Positions 7,945-16,602 of a DNA stretch of 64,000 bases are shown one piece after another. The DNA is from Pelomonas lactea (GTDB taxonomy: Bacteria; Pseudomonadota; Gammaproteobacteria; Burkholderiales; Burkholderiaceae_C): positions 886,358 through 950,357 of the forward strand of contig NZ_JBIGHX010000002.1 of the NCBI RefSeq assembly GCF_043555885.1. The letters run 5' to 3'. The translations under genes and the position numbers were made by a program. Each line of letters starts with the position of its first letter. Within the stretch, counting starts at the first letter, position 1. Under the pieces are notes generated by a model. That model did not search any database, was not told the origin of the DNA, and saw only the letters and a program-made list of their open reading frames with translations.

Positions 7945-10047
7945 ATGAGACCTTTCGTCGGTTTGTTGGTCCTGGGAAGCGCCTGCTGGGCAGGAACGCA
8001 GGCGCTCGCGCTGGCCCAGCCGTCAAGCGAGGAGGACGAGCTGGCCCAGGTCTACGGCGACAAGACCACCATCAGCCTTGCCACCGGCGCGTCGCAGTCA
8101 CTGCGCCGCGCACCGGCCGTGGCCACGGTGATCACGGCACAGGACATCGCGCTGATGGGCGCCACCGACGTCGACCAGGTGCTGGCCACCGTGCCCGGCA
8201 TCCACGTCGGCCGCAACAACGGCGGCTACAACCCGCTCTACATCGTCCGCGGCATCTACAGCGAGTTCAACGTGCAGACGCTGGTGCTCTACAACGGCGT
8301 GCCGATGACGACCATGTTCGTCGGCAACCGGGGCACGCTGTGGGCCGGGCTGCCGGTGGCCAACATCGCGCGCATCGAGGTCATCCGCGGGCCGGGCTCG
8401 GCGCTGTACGGCGCCGACGCGTATGCCGGCGTCATCAACATCGTCACCAAGGGCCCGGCCGACATCCCAGGCCTGGAGCTGGGCCTGCGCGCCGGCTCGT
8501 TCGCCAGCCGCGACGGCTGGCTGCAGTACGGCGGCGCCGTCGGCCCCGTGGCCGTGGCGGCCTACCTGCGCGCCGGCCGCACCGACGGCTTCAAGGAGAT
8601 CGTGCAGGCCGATGGCCAGACGGCGCTGGACGCCGCGTTCGGCACGCACGCCAGCCTCGCCCCGGGACCGGTGAACACGGGCTACGACGCGGTGGACGCG
8701 CATGTCGAGGGCAGCTACGGCGCGCTGCGCGTGCGCGCCGGCTACCTGTTGCGCGACAACGTCGGCACCGGCACCGGCGCCGGCGTCGCGCTGGACCCGG
8801 TCGGCAAGGGCCGCAACCAGCGCTGGATGGCCAGCGCCTCGCTGGCCGACATCGAGCTGGCGCCGCAGCTCAAGCTCAACCTCACGGCCAGCTATTTCCA
8901 GTTCATCAACCAGTTCCCGACGGCGTTGCGCGTGTTCCCGCCGGGCGCGTTCGGCGGCAGATTCCCCGACGGCATGCTGGGCGCGCCCAACACCTGGGAG
9001 CGCCAGCTGCGCACGTCGGCCGTCGTCGCCTACAACGGCTGGGCCGGGCACCAGTGGCGCTTCGGCGTCGGCCACGACGACCTGGACATGTATCGCACAC
9101 AGGAGTTCAAGAACTTCACGCTGATCGAGTCAGGCCCGCTGATCGGCATGCCGGTGCCCACGCCCGGCGGGCAGCTGATCGAGTTCCCGGTCGACAAGTC
9201 GTTCGCGACACCGCAGCGCCGCCGCGTCTCCTACGCGTATGCGCAGGACGAGTGGCGGCTCGCGCCCGACTGGACGCTCACCGCCGGCCTGCGCCGCGAC
9301 GACTACAGCGACTTCGGCAGCACCACCAACCCGCGCATGGCGCTGGTGTGGGACGCCAGCCTGGACGTGACGGCCAAGCTGTTGGTCGGCCGCGCGTTCC
9401 GCGCGCCGTCGTTCTCGGAGGAATACAGCATCAACAACCCGGTCATCCGCGGCAACCCGTCGCTGCGGCCGGAGAAGATCAGCACGGCCGAGGCCGCCGT
9501 CAGCTGGCAGCTGGGCGAGCAGGCGCAGGTACAGGCCAGCGCATTCCGCTACGAGATGACCGACATCATCCGGTCCGCGAGCGTGGGCGGCGGCGTGTCG
9601 GAGTACAACAACGCCGGCACGCAGCGCGGCCACGGCTTCGAGCTGGAGCTGCAGGTCGACGCCACGCGCGACCTGCGCCTGACCGCGCACTACGCCTACC
9701 AGCGCGCCACCGACAGGGCGAGCGGCGCCGACGCCGGCATGGCCCCGCACCACATGGCCTACGCGCGGGCGGACTGGCGCTTCGGCAAGGGCTGGGCGCT
9801 GGGCGGCCAGGTCAAGCGCGTGGCCGGCCGCGCACGCGCCGCAGGGGATGCACGGCCGGCCATCGCCGACTACACCACCGCCGATCTGACGCTGCGACTG
9901 GCCAGCCAGCCGGGGTGGGACGTGGCGCTGTCGGCGCGTAACCTGTTCGACGCCGACGTGCGCGAGCCCAGCGTGACCCCGGCGCTGACCCATGACCTGC
10001 CGATGGCGGGCCGCGCGCTGGACCTGCAGCTGGTCTACCGGTTCTAG
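7945..10047 (+). CDS. TonB-dependent outer membrane receptor
   Basis: A 700-residue outer-membrane receptor. A signal peptide covers about residues 1-25 (ending ALALAQ). The plug domain has the expected TVITAQDIALMGATDVDQVL, RGIYSEFNVQTLVLYNGV and IEVIRGPGSALYGADAYAGV motifs, and a 22-strand barrel ends in the terminal aromatic QLVYRF. ATG 7945 follows GGAG at 7932-7935 and starts a proper signal peptide; the frame is open 60 codons further upstream but that part is not receptor-like. It would import a siderophore, cobalamin or other large substrate with TonB energy. It is divergent from the binding protein/kinase pair. Its stop overlaps the stop of the convergent gene at 10044. Confidence 0.95.
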   Translation: MRPFVGLLVLGSACWAGTQALALAQPSSEEDELAQVYGDKTTISLATGASQSLRRAPAVATVITAQDIALMGATDVDQVLATVPGIHVGRNNGGYNPLYIVRGIYSEFNVQTLVLYNGVPMTTMFVGNRGTLWAGLPVANIARIEVIRGPGSALYGADAYAGVINIVTKGPADIPGLELGLRAGSFASRDGWLQYGGAVGPVAVAAYLRAGRTDGFKEIVQADGQTALDAAFGTHASLAPGPVNTGYDAVDAHVEGSYGALRVRAGYLLRDNVGTGTGAGVALDPVGKGRNQRWMASASLADIELAPQLKLNLTASYFQFINQFPTALRVFPPGAFGGRFPDGMLGAPNTWERQLRTSAVVAYNGWAGHQWRFGVGHDDLDMYRTQEFKNFTLIESGPLIGMPVPTPGGQLIEFPVDKSFATPQRRRVSYAYAQDEWRLAPDWTLTAGLRRDDYSDFGSTTNPRMALVWDASLDVTAKLLVGRAFRAPSFSEEYSINNPVIRGNPSLRPEKISTAEAAVSWQLGEQAQVQASAFRYEMTDIIRSASVGGGVSEYNNAGTQRGHGFELELQVDATRDLRLTAHYAYQRATDRASGADAGMAPHHMAYARADWRFGKGWALGGQVKRVAGRARAAGDARPAIADYTTADLTLRLASQPGWDVALSARNLFDADVREPSVTPALTHDLPMAGRALDLQLVYRF

Positions 10048-10877
10048 GAGGCTGCCGGGCTTTGGGCCTGCTGGCCGCCCGGCCAGGCACGCGCCGCCGG
10101 GCCCTCGTAGCGGACGTGGTCGCAGGCCAGCGGCAGCAGCGTGCCCGCCGGCTGCTCGCTGGCCTCGATGTAGCAGGGCTGCATGCCGGCCAGGAACGCG
10201 GGGAACGTGAACTGGTAATGCTGGCGCGGCGTGAAGCCCATGTCGGCGGTCAGTGCGGCGGCCATCGCGGCGTAGTTCATCTTCAGCCGCCAGCGGCCGG
10301 CCTGCAGCTGCTGCTCCACGGCGCGGGCCGTCGTCAGGTGCTCACCGTCTGCCAGCCCTTCCCGCTCGAGCAGCCGGGTCATGGGCGCGATGCGCTCGTC
10401 GCCGGCGGCGATGGGGCGGCCGTAGCCGGCGATGGCGCGGTGCTGCTTCAGCTCGTCGCGGATGCAGTCGTCCAGGCTGCCGCCGGCGGCCCGCACGCGC
10501 GCGGCGCGCTGGATGAAGGTGGCGGCGCGGATGTCGATGCCGCGGCCGTAGATCTCGGCCTCAGACACCGCCAGCGCGGCGGCCACGCCGAGGTTGCCGG
10601 AGCTGCGCGCGCTTCCGGCCAGCGCGGCGACGCGGTTGTTCCAGATGCGCGCATCGGGGTAGCTGGTGTAGACCCAGATCGCGTGCAGCACCTTCAGCTG
10701 GGCCGGCGTGTAGCGCTGGCCGGTGATGCCGAACACGTACAGCGCCAGCCAGTCCATGTCGGCCAGGTCGGCATGCAGGTCGCGGCCGCGGAACACGGCG
10801 CGCTCGCCGACAAAGGCGCCGCCCATGCGGCTGCGCAGCACGCCGGCGTGTTGTTCCAGCGGAGAGATCGGGGTCAT
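10044..10877 (-). CDS. Citrate synthase-fold protein B (citryl-CoA lyase-like, His-poor)
   Basis: A 277-residue protein resembling the citrate synthase/citryl-CoA lyase family. Visible landmarks are GSARSSGNLGVAAALAVSEA (large-domain helix region), AGYGRPIAAGDERI at ~150-163 (equivalent to the GFGHR...D motif, with Arg in place of His), and a C-terminal DMGFTP...CDHVRYEGPAARAW region like the end of citrate synthases. The HGG histidine motif of the family is replaced by IYGRGID. ATG 10877 overlaps the stop of protein A by 4 nt. Its TAG stop overlaps the stop of the TonB receptor gene on the other strand. I infer it works with protein A. Confidence 0.7.
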   Translation of the reverse strand: MTPISPLEQHAGVLRSRMGGAFVGERAVFRGRDLHADLADMDWLALYVFGITGQRYTPAQLKVLHAIWVYTSYPDARIWNNRVAALAGSARSSGNLGVAAALAVSEAEIYGRGIDIRAATFIQRAARVRAAGGSLDDCIRDELKQHRAIAGYGRPIAAGDERIAPMTRLLEREGLADGEHLTTARAVEQQLQAGRWRLKMNYAAMAAALTADMGFTPRQHYQFTFPAFLAGMQPCYIEASEQPAGTLLPLACDHVRYEGPAARAWPGGQQAQSPAAS

Positions 10878-11683
10878 GCGGCCTCCTTCAGCAGCGCGTG
10901 GCGTGGGTCGTCCTGCAGCTCCAGCGCGAAGAACGGGAAGTCCTTGTAGCTGGCGGCGCGCTGCTCCAGCGCATGCGCGGCGGCGCCGGGCAGGCGCAGC
11001 AGCAGGTGCAGCATCTCGCCCTGCTCGGGGTTGAAGCCCAGGTCGGCCAGCGCAGCAGCGGCCACGCCGGACATGGCCAGCGGCAGGCCCAAGGCGGCTT
11101 CGACCGCAGCGCGGTGCGCGGCCAGCCAACCCAGCCGCGGCGTGCCGCCCAGCGCGGCGAGCCGCGCCAGCGCGTCGCACACGATGCCGGCCGTCACGAC
11201 GCCATTGGGCTCGAAGCCCGGCGCGTGATCGGCCTGCGGCCAGATGGCCGACGACGGCGCAGCGGCCGAGCGCCAGGCGGCAGCCCAGACGTCGACGGCG
11301 AGCGTCTCCACGCGGTCCCAGCAGCCCATCGCCGCGGCCACCTCCTGCGCGCCGCCATGCCGGCCGGCGCCGACGGCCAGTGCCGCCATCAACGCTGCCG
11401 CCGCCGGCGAGCCACCGAGGCCCGCACACATGGCTGCATGCACGGCGGCGTCGCGCGGGCCAGCGTTGGCCAGCGCCACGGCCAGCGTGTCCAGCAGCGC
11501 CGACTGCTGAGGTGTCGGCGCGTCCTCGCGGAACAGCAGCCACAGCATGTCCACCCAGCGGGCGTTGCCCAGCAGGCCGTTGTAGACGTCGTAGCCACGG
11601 CAGCGCGCAGCGCGCGTCGCGAAGCGGTCGGCAGGCTCGGGCTGCTCGTCCCAGATGCGGGTGCGGATGAGGGGCTGCGTCAC
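10874..11683 (-). CDS. Citrate synthase-fold protein A (citryl-CoA lyase-like)
   Basis: A 269-residue paralogue-like partner of protein B. It keeps the family's GAGRHGGAQE motif (His at ~109, matching the catalytic HGGA histidine of citrate synthase) and the C-terminal ADLGFNPEQGEMLHLLLRLPG helix, but I see no GFGHR-type second motif. The length suits short citryl-CoA lyases rather than ~430-residue citrate synthase. Start is GTG 11683, overlapping the stop of the TPP enzyme gene by 4 nt. Three genes in tight coupling imply one pathway or complex, but the substrate is unknown. Confidence 0.72.
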   Translation of the reverse strand: MTQPLIRTRIWDEQPEPADRFATRAARCRGYDVYNGLLGNARWVDMLWLLFREDAPTPQQSALLDTLAVALANAGPRDAAVHAAMCAGLGGSPAAAALMAALAVGAGRHGGAQEVAAAMGCWDRVETLAVDVWAAAWRSAAAPSSAIWPQADHAPGFEPNGVVTAGIVCDALARLAALGGTPRLGWLAAHRAAVEAALGLPLAMSGVAAAALADLGFNPEQGEMLHLLLRLPGAAAHALEQRAASYKDFPFFALELQDDPRHALLKEAA

Positions 11684-13509
11684 TTGGCCGTCCCCAGCGT
11701 CTTCATGCGCAGATTCATGGGCGGCACTTCCTCGCCGTCGATGCGCACGTCCAGCAGCGTCGGGCCGCGGCGGGCCAGCAACGCATCAAAGTCCACCGCA
11801 TCCAGCTCGGCCGCGGAGCGCACGACGAGGCCGTGGATGCCCATGGCCTTGGCCATCAGCGCGAAGTCCACCCTGGGCAGCTCAAAGCCGATGGGCTCGG
11901 CGCCCGCGAGCCGCTGGCCGTGCTTGACCATGCCCAGCGCGCCGTCGTTCAGCACGACGTACAACACCGGCAGGCGCAGCTCGGCGGCCACGGTGATCTC
12001 CTGCCCGTTCATCAGGTAGCTGCCGTCGCCCGTCAGGCAGACGACCGGGCAGCGCGGGTTGGCCATCGCGATGCCGACCGCCGAGCCGATGGCCCAGCCC
12101 ATGGGCGCGAAGTCCATCGTCACGCGCAGCCAGCTGGAGTGGCGCGCGCGGCGCTCCTTGCCGGCGGGGAGCCAGGCGCTGCCCGGCATGCGACCGCTGC
12201 GCTGGTCCCGCGGGGCCAGGTAGTGCACGGCCCAGGCGGCGCTGTTGCCGGCGTCCGCGACGAAGCGCGTCTGCGGCGTGCAGCGCTCGCCCAGCGTGGC
12301 CAGCAGCCGCTGCGGCTTGACGGGAGCGTCGTCGCCACGCGCAGCGGTCGGGCTGTCCACCATCGCGTCGTAGGCCTGGCGCGCCACCTGCGGGTGCATG
12401 AAGGGCAGCAGCTGCGCGTTGTGCCCGTCGTTGGGCGGCGTCAGCAGCGCCAGCAACTGCTCGCAGACGGCCTTGATGTGGCCGCGCACATGCAGCCGCG
12501 CCATCGGGGAGCGCATCAGGTTCTCGTCGCTGTCATCCACGTGTACGAGGCGGCTGTTCAACAGTGCGCTGCTCCAGCCGCCGCTGTTGAATTCGCCGAA
12601 GCCCGTGCCCAGCGCGATGACGAGGTCGGGCTCGCCCTGCAGCAGTTCGGCCGCGCTGGCATGGCCGCCGAAGCCGAACACGCCGCTGAAGCGCGGGTGG
12701 CGCGGGTTGACGAAGCCCTTGCCGTCGGGCGTGGTGATGAAGCGGCCGTCGGTGTGCTGCACCAGCTGCATGAGCTCGCTGACGGCCTCGCCGCAGCCGG
12801 CCCCCAGCAGCCAGACCGGCTGCCGGGCCGAGAACAGCAGGCGCGCCAGCTGGCGCACGGCCGGCAGGTCCACCAGCGCCGGTGACCGGCGCAGCAGGCC
12901 GCCGAAGTCGGGCATGTCCTGGTCGGCCGGCAGCGGCTCGCGCAGGATGTCCACCGGGATCGAGAGATGGCTGGGGCCGCTGGGCGCACGCTGCGCCTGC
13001 ATGATGGCGTTGAACAGCTTGGTGGGCAGTTGCTCGGCATGCGAGACCAGCGAGTTGTAGCGCGTGCAGGGGCGGAACATCGCCATCGTGTTGATGCCCG
13101 TGCAGCTGCTCTCCTGCAGCGCGCCCTTGCCGAAGTTCCGGATCGGCGGCTGGCCGGTGATGACCAGCAACGGCACGTCGTTGTCGTAGGAACAGGCCAC
13201 ACCCGTGATCAGGTTGGTGGCGCCCGGGCCCGACGTGGCGATGCAGACACCGAGGCGGCCGGTCTCGCGGGCATAGCCGTCGGCCATGTAGGCGGCGCCC
13301 TGCTCGTTGCGCGCAACGATGGCGCGCGGGCCGCCACGGCGGCCGCTGCGGGCCAGCGCGTTGTAGAGCGGCTCGATGGCGCCGCCGGGCACGCCGAAGA
13401 CGTACTCGACGCCCAGCGCCTCCAGCGCTTCGACGATCAAGTCGGCCGCGTCGCGGGCGGTTTCCGGCACCGGCTCATGGGCCGGCGCAAAGGCAGTGTT
13501 GGTTTCCAC
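11680..13509 (-). CDS. Thiamine pyrophosphate-dependent enzyme (acetolactate synthase-like)
   Basis: A ~609-residue three-domain TPP enzyme. The N-terminal domain has the cofactor-activating glutamate in ARNEQGAAYMADGYA and SGPGATNLITGVA. The C-terminal domain has the TPP/Mg motif GDGSYLMNGQE...VLND. The family carries out decarboxylation or carboligation of 2-oxo acids. Compared with IlvB, it has a Cys-containing QESSCTGIN segment and an insertion (SGRMPGSAWLPAGKERRARH) before the cofactor domain. No small regulatory subunit is adjacent; two citrate-synthase-like genes are coupled instead. The start is uncertain: GTG 13509, ATG 13566 and GTG 13611 are in frame, none with a clear ribosome binding site, and the conserved part begins near TARDAADLIVEAL. 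Confidence 0.85.
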   Translation of the reverse strand: METNTAFAPAHEPVPETARDAADLIVEALEALGVEYVFGVPGGAIEPLYNALARSGRRGGPRAIVARNEQGAAYMADGYARETGRLGVCIATSGPGATNLITGVACSYDNDVPLLVITGQPPIRNFGKGALQESSCTGINTMAMFRPCTRYNSLVSHAEQLPTKLFNAIMQAQRAPSGPSHLSIPVDILREPLPADQDMPDFGGLLRRSPALVDLPAVRQLARLLFSARQPVWLLGAGCGEAVSELMQLVQHTDGRFITTPDGKGFVNPRHPRFSGVFGFGGHASAAELLQGEPDLVIALGTGFGEFNSGGWSSALLNSRLVHVDDSDENLMRSPMARLHVRGHIKAVCEQLLALLTPPNDGHNAQLLPFMHPQVARQAYDAMVDSPTAARGDDAPVKPQRLLATLGERCTPQTRFVADAGNSAAWAVHYLAPRDQRSGRMPGSAWLPAGKERRARHSSWLRVTMDFAPMGWAIGSAVGIAMANPRCPVVCLTGDGSYLMNGQEITVAAELRLPVLYVVLNDGALGMVKHGQRLAGAEPIGFELPRVDFALMAKAMGIHGLVVRSAAELDAVDFDALLARRGPTLLDVRIDGEEVPPMNLRMKTLGTAK

Positions 13510-13744
13510 GTTGCAAACAGGCGAGGCACGCCGCGACGGAAGCGGCTGAAGCCGCCCGCACGACATTGATGAATTGGATGAATCCACCGCGGTGGACCCG
13601 TGCATGGCCACGGATTGATGCGTCCGTCAGCCTTCCCTGTTTGAGCTGGGGGCGTGCGCCCCTGCGGCATCTGTGTGCCCGCGCATGAACGCCGTTAGCG
13701 ACTGCGCGATGGACGCAACTGTATCGAGTTGAAACGCGATGACA

Positions 13745-13761
13745 TCCCCGCGAATGCGGGA
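13745..13761. repeat. REP-like short palindrome (CCCGC-GAAT-GCGGG)
   Basis: The arms CCCGC (13747-13751) and GCGGG (13756-13760) enclose GAAT. This matches the core of the small dispersed 'CCCGCGAANGCGGGAA' palindromes I know from many proteobacterial genomes. It lies just past the stop of the M28 peptidase on the minus strand and may act as a transcription-end or RNA-stability hairpin. Repetition cannot be shown in this window alone, since I found only this copy. Confidence 0.4.
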
Positions 13762-13791
13762 AAACACGAAGCAGTTGTGAAGGACTTGGGG

Positions 13792-15024
13792 TCAGGGCTT
13801 GACGCTGGCCCCGGAGAGCTGCGCGACGGCGGCCAGCGTGGTCTGCGCGGCGTTGAGGCCCAGCAGGAAGTCCTTGTCCGAGTAGGTCGCGTACAGGTCA
13901 GTGGGCTGATGCCAGTGCGGGTTCCAGCCGGCGCCGATGTGCATGCCGCGCTCGTTCTCACGCACCGAGATGGCGGGCACGTGGTCCATGAACGGCACGG
14001 AATCGGTGTTGGTCATGCGGTTGCCCACCGCGGCGGGGTAGTCGGTGGCGTACTTCTCGTTGGCGGCGCGCAGCGCCCAGGCCAGCCGCGCGGCGCCGTC
14101 GGCCTGTTTGGCGCTGGCCTGGAACTCGATGTTCACGTCCGCCTCGGCGCGCTGTTCCCGGGGCGCCGTGTAGACCGGCTGGCCCTTGGCATCCAGCACG
14201 GGCTGGCCGGCGGCATCCAGCTTCGGGATGGGCATGCCGTGGTCGAACAGCAGCATGTCGTGCTGGATGACGCCCAGCCAGGTCGGCTCCGGGTAGCGCC
14301 CGGAGCCCCTGGGCGACTCGATGCCCTGCAGCTCGCGGCGCTGAGCCACGTAGGCCTGCGCGCCGTTCAGGCCGGTCTCCTCGTTGTTCCACAGGATGAA
14401 GCGGATGGAACGCTCGGTCGTCACGCCCGGTGCGTTGAGGATGCGCGCCAGCTCCATGACCAGCGCCGTGCCCGACCCGTCGTCGTTGGCCGCCTCGCCG
14501 AAGCCGAGGCCATCCATGTGGGCCGACACGATGTACATCTCGTCGGGCCGGGTACTGCCCACCTTGGTGCAGTAGACGCTCTCGCGCGGCGAAGCGCCCA
14601 GCGGCGTGGGCTCGCTGTTCAGCGCGCGCAGCCTCTCGTCGGGCTGGGCCATCGGGTCGGTGTTGACGCCGATGGGCGCGCGCCGGCCGAACAGCGTGCC
14701 GCCGCCCTGCGCCGCCGGGCCGGCCGCGCGCAGCGGCTGCAGTTGCGCGGGGCCGCGCCGGGCCGGCTCGGTGAAGTCATAGCGCAGCCGCTCGGTGTTG
14801 GTGCAGCCGTAGCGCTTCAGCTGCGCCTCGATCCAGTCCAGCGCCGCACGGTTGCGCGCGGTGCCCTGGCGGCGGTCGCCGAACTGCGTCAGCCCCTTGA
14901 TGGTGGCCTTGTACTTGTCCAGCTCCAGCTGGTTGACGAGGGTGGCGACCGGGTCGGCCTCCTGCGCCGAGGCAGGCAGTGTGCAGAACGCGGCGAGCAG
15001 CAGGGGCGCGAGAGCAGATTTCAT
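13792..15024 (-). CDS. M28 family metallopeptidase (secreted)
   Basis: About 410 residues with a clear signal peptide (MKSALAPLLLAAFCTLPASAQ). The zinc peptidase core shows AHMDG (first ligand His), NDDGSG (bridging Asp), NNEETGLNGA (catalytic Glu and ligand Glu), and downstream TDSVPF and WHQPTD ligands. It probably removes N-terminal residues from peptides in the periplasm or outside the cell. An ATG four codons further upstream (15036) is possible; 15024 gives the better signal peptide. It is a single gene, with a palindrome after its stop. Confidence 0.9.
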   Translation of the reverse strand: MKSALAPLLLAAFCTLPASAQEADPVATLVNQLELDKYKATIKGLTQFGDRRQGTARNRAALDWIEAQLKRYGCTNTERLRYDFTEPARRGPAQLQPLRAAGPAAQGGGTLFGRRAPIGVNTDPMAQPDERLRALNSEPTPLGASPRESVYCTKVGSTRPDEMYIVSAHMDGLGFGEAANDDGSGTALVMELARILNAPGVTTERSIRFILWNNEETGLNGAQAYVAQRRELQGIESPRGSGRYPEPTWLGVIQHDMLLFDHGMPIPKLDAAGQPVLDAKGQPVYTAPREQRAEADVNIEFQASAKQADGAARLAWALRAANEKYATDYPAAVGNRMTNTDSVPFMDHVPAISVRENERGMHIGAGWNPHWHQPTDLYATYSDKDFLLGLNAAQTTLAAVAQLSGASVKP

Positions 15025-15060
15025 GGCAGCCAGCATAGCCAGCCGGCCGGCGCCGCGACC

Positions 15061-15537
15061 TCAGGCCAGACCCGCCTTGTCCAGCCCGTACAGCTTGTCC
15101 ATGGACCCCGGCGGGTTGCGGAAGGCGACGTTCATGCGGTTCCAGCCATTGATGGCGGTGATGCGCCAGGTCAGGTCGGACAACTCGTGCTCGGCGAACT
15201 GCTCGCGCGCCTCGGCGTAGGCGGCGTCGGAGACGCCCTCGGGCGCGATGCGCGTCAGCGCCTCGGTCCAGGCCAGCGCGGCGCGCTCCCTGGGAGAGAA
15301 CAGCGGCGACTCGCGCCAGATGGCCACGTGGTGCAGGCGCAACTCGCGCTCGCCGTGGATCTTGGCCTGCTTGACGTGCATGTCCAGGCAGAACGCGCAG
15401 CCGTTGAGCTGCGAGGCGCGGATGTCCACGAGCAACGCGAGGCCGTGGTCCATCTTGAACGCCATGCTGAAGTCGAGGTACTTCTTGAACAGGTCGGCGC
15501 TGAGGCGGGTGTAGTCGAGGCGGGGGTGGGTGCTCAT
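15061..15537 (-). CDS. Carboxymuconolactone decarboxylase family protein (AhpD-like)
   Basis: A 158-residue helical protein of the CMD/AhpD family. It has the redox centre Cys47-Ala-Phe-Cys50-x3-His54 (NGCAFCLDMH), which in AhpD-like members supports peroxide or disulfide chemistry. ATG 15537 overlaps the stop of the upstream ECF41 sigma factor by 4 nt. CMD proteins are the most frequent neighbours and targets of ECF41 sigma factors (established family knowledge). The natural substrate of this group is not known. Confidence 0.92.
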   Translation of the reverse strand: MSTHPRLDYTRLSADLFKKYLDFSMAFKMDHGLALLVDIRASQLNGCAFCLDMHVKQAKIHGERELRLHHVAIWRESPLFSPRERAALAWTEALTRIAPEGVSDAAYAEAREQFAEHELSDLTWRITAINGWNRMNVAFRNPPGSMDKLYGLDKAGLA

Positions 15538-16520
15538 GGTGTGTCCTGGGTCGGTGGGCCGGCGGATTCGCCGGCCTCACGGTCAAGACGGGACAGCGCC
15601 GCGGTTTGTGACGCGATGGCGCCCAACTTCTCCGGATTGCGCTGGATGTAGACCGCGCCCACCTGGCCGGGCGCGGCGCCCGGTGCCAGCGCGAGGGTCT
15701 GCACGAGCCGGCCGCCGGCCGCGTCGTCGACGATGAGCAGCCCCGGCAGGCCGTTGACGACCGTGGGCAGCAGGCGCCAGCCGCGGCTGGTGGGCATCTG
15801 CGCAAAGCCGATGAAGGTGCGCGCAATGAGGGCGGCGCCGTGCAGCGGCCGCGGCACGGCGCTGACCTTGCCGCCGCCGTCGGCCATCAGCACCGCGTCC
15901 TCGGCCAGCAGCGCGGCCAGGCCCGCCACGTCGCGGCGGCGCACGGCGTCGATGAAGGCCGCCACCAGCCGCTCGGCCTCTTCCTTCGCCACCTCGCGGC
16001 GCGCGTAGTCGGCCTTGATGTTCTTGCGCGCGCGGCTGATGAGCTGGCGGCAGGCGGCCTCGCTGCGGTCCAGGTGGCGGGCGATCTCGTCGTAGTCGAG
16101 ATCGAACACGTCATGCAGCAGGAAGGCCGCACGCTCCAGCGGCGACAGGCGCTCCAGCGCCAGCATGAAGGCGATGGACACGTCCTGCGCGAACTCGGCC
16201 TGCTTCTCGGGGCCGGGTGCCCAGCCGAACAGCGCTTCGTCTTCCAGCAGCGGCTCGGGCAGCCACACGCCGACGTACTGCTCGCGCTGGTGGGCCGCGG
16301 AGCGCAGCTTGTCCAGGCACAGGTTGGTGACGAGCCGGGACAGGAAGGCGCCGTGGCGGTCGACCGTCGCCTCGTCCACCTCGGCCCAGCGCAGCCAGGC
16401 CTCCTGCACGATGTCCTCGGCCTCGGCGCGCGAGCCGACCATGCGGTAGGCCAGCGCGCGCAGGCGGCGGGCGTGGTCCTGATCGAAACGGCGGGCGCGG
16501 TCGGTGGGGGTGGTGTTCAT
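15534..16520 (-). CDS. ECF41-type RNA polymerase sigma factor (SigJ-like) with SnoaL-like C-terminal domain
   Basis: A 328-residue extracytoplasmic-function sigma factor. Region 2 spans ~12-75 (SRAEAEDIVQEAWLRW) and region 4 ~125-175 (helix-turn-helix YDEIARHLDRSEAACRQLI). The three ECF41 hallmarks are present: WLPEP in the linker (86-90), DGGGK (~214-218) and NPEKL (~295-299) in the fused C-terminal domain that controls activity in place of an anti-sigma factor. ATG 16520 is chosen because it begins the conserved part; the frame extends upstream to 16634 without homology. It is cotranscribed with the CMD gene, and a promoter matching the ECF41 consensus lies directly upstream, so it should regulate itself. 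Confidence 0.94.
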   Translation of the reverse strand: MNTTPTDRARRFDQDHARRLRALAYRMVGSRAEAEDIVQEAWLRWAEVDEATVDRHGAFLSRLVTNLCLDKLRSAAHQREQYVGVWLPEPLLEDEALFGWAPGPEKQAEFAQDVSIAFMLALERLSPLERAAFLLHDVFDLDYDEIARHLDRSEAACRQLISRARKNIKADYARREVAKEEAERLVAAFIDAVRRRDVAGLAALLAEDAVLMADGGGKVSAVPRPLHGAALIARTFIGFAQMPTSRGWRLLPTVVNGLPGLLIVDDAAGGRLVQTLALAPGAAPGQVGAVYIQRNPEKLGAIASQTAALSRLDREAGESAGPPTQDTP

Positions 16521-16547
16521 GGCTGGGGTGGGAGTCTCACCTGCACA

Positions 16548-16574
16548 GACGAAACAGTGCGCCCGCCTGTGACA
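16548..16574 (-). promoter_or_regulatory. ECF41-type promoter: TGTCACA-N16-CGTC
   Basis: On the minus strand TGTCACA (16574-16568) is followed after exactly 16 nt by CGTC (16551-16548), the published consensus for ECF41 sigma factors. It lies 27 nt upstream of the sigma factor ATG, fitting an autoregulated sigma-CMD operon. The match is seen in the sequence; activity is inferred. Confidence 0.8.
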
Positions 16575-16602
16575 TCCCCCGCCCGCGCGGGGCAAGGACA
16601 TC

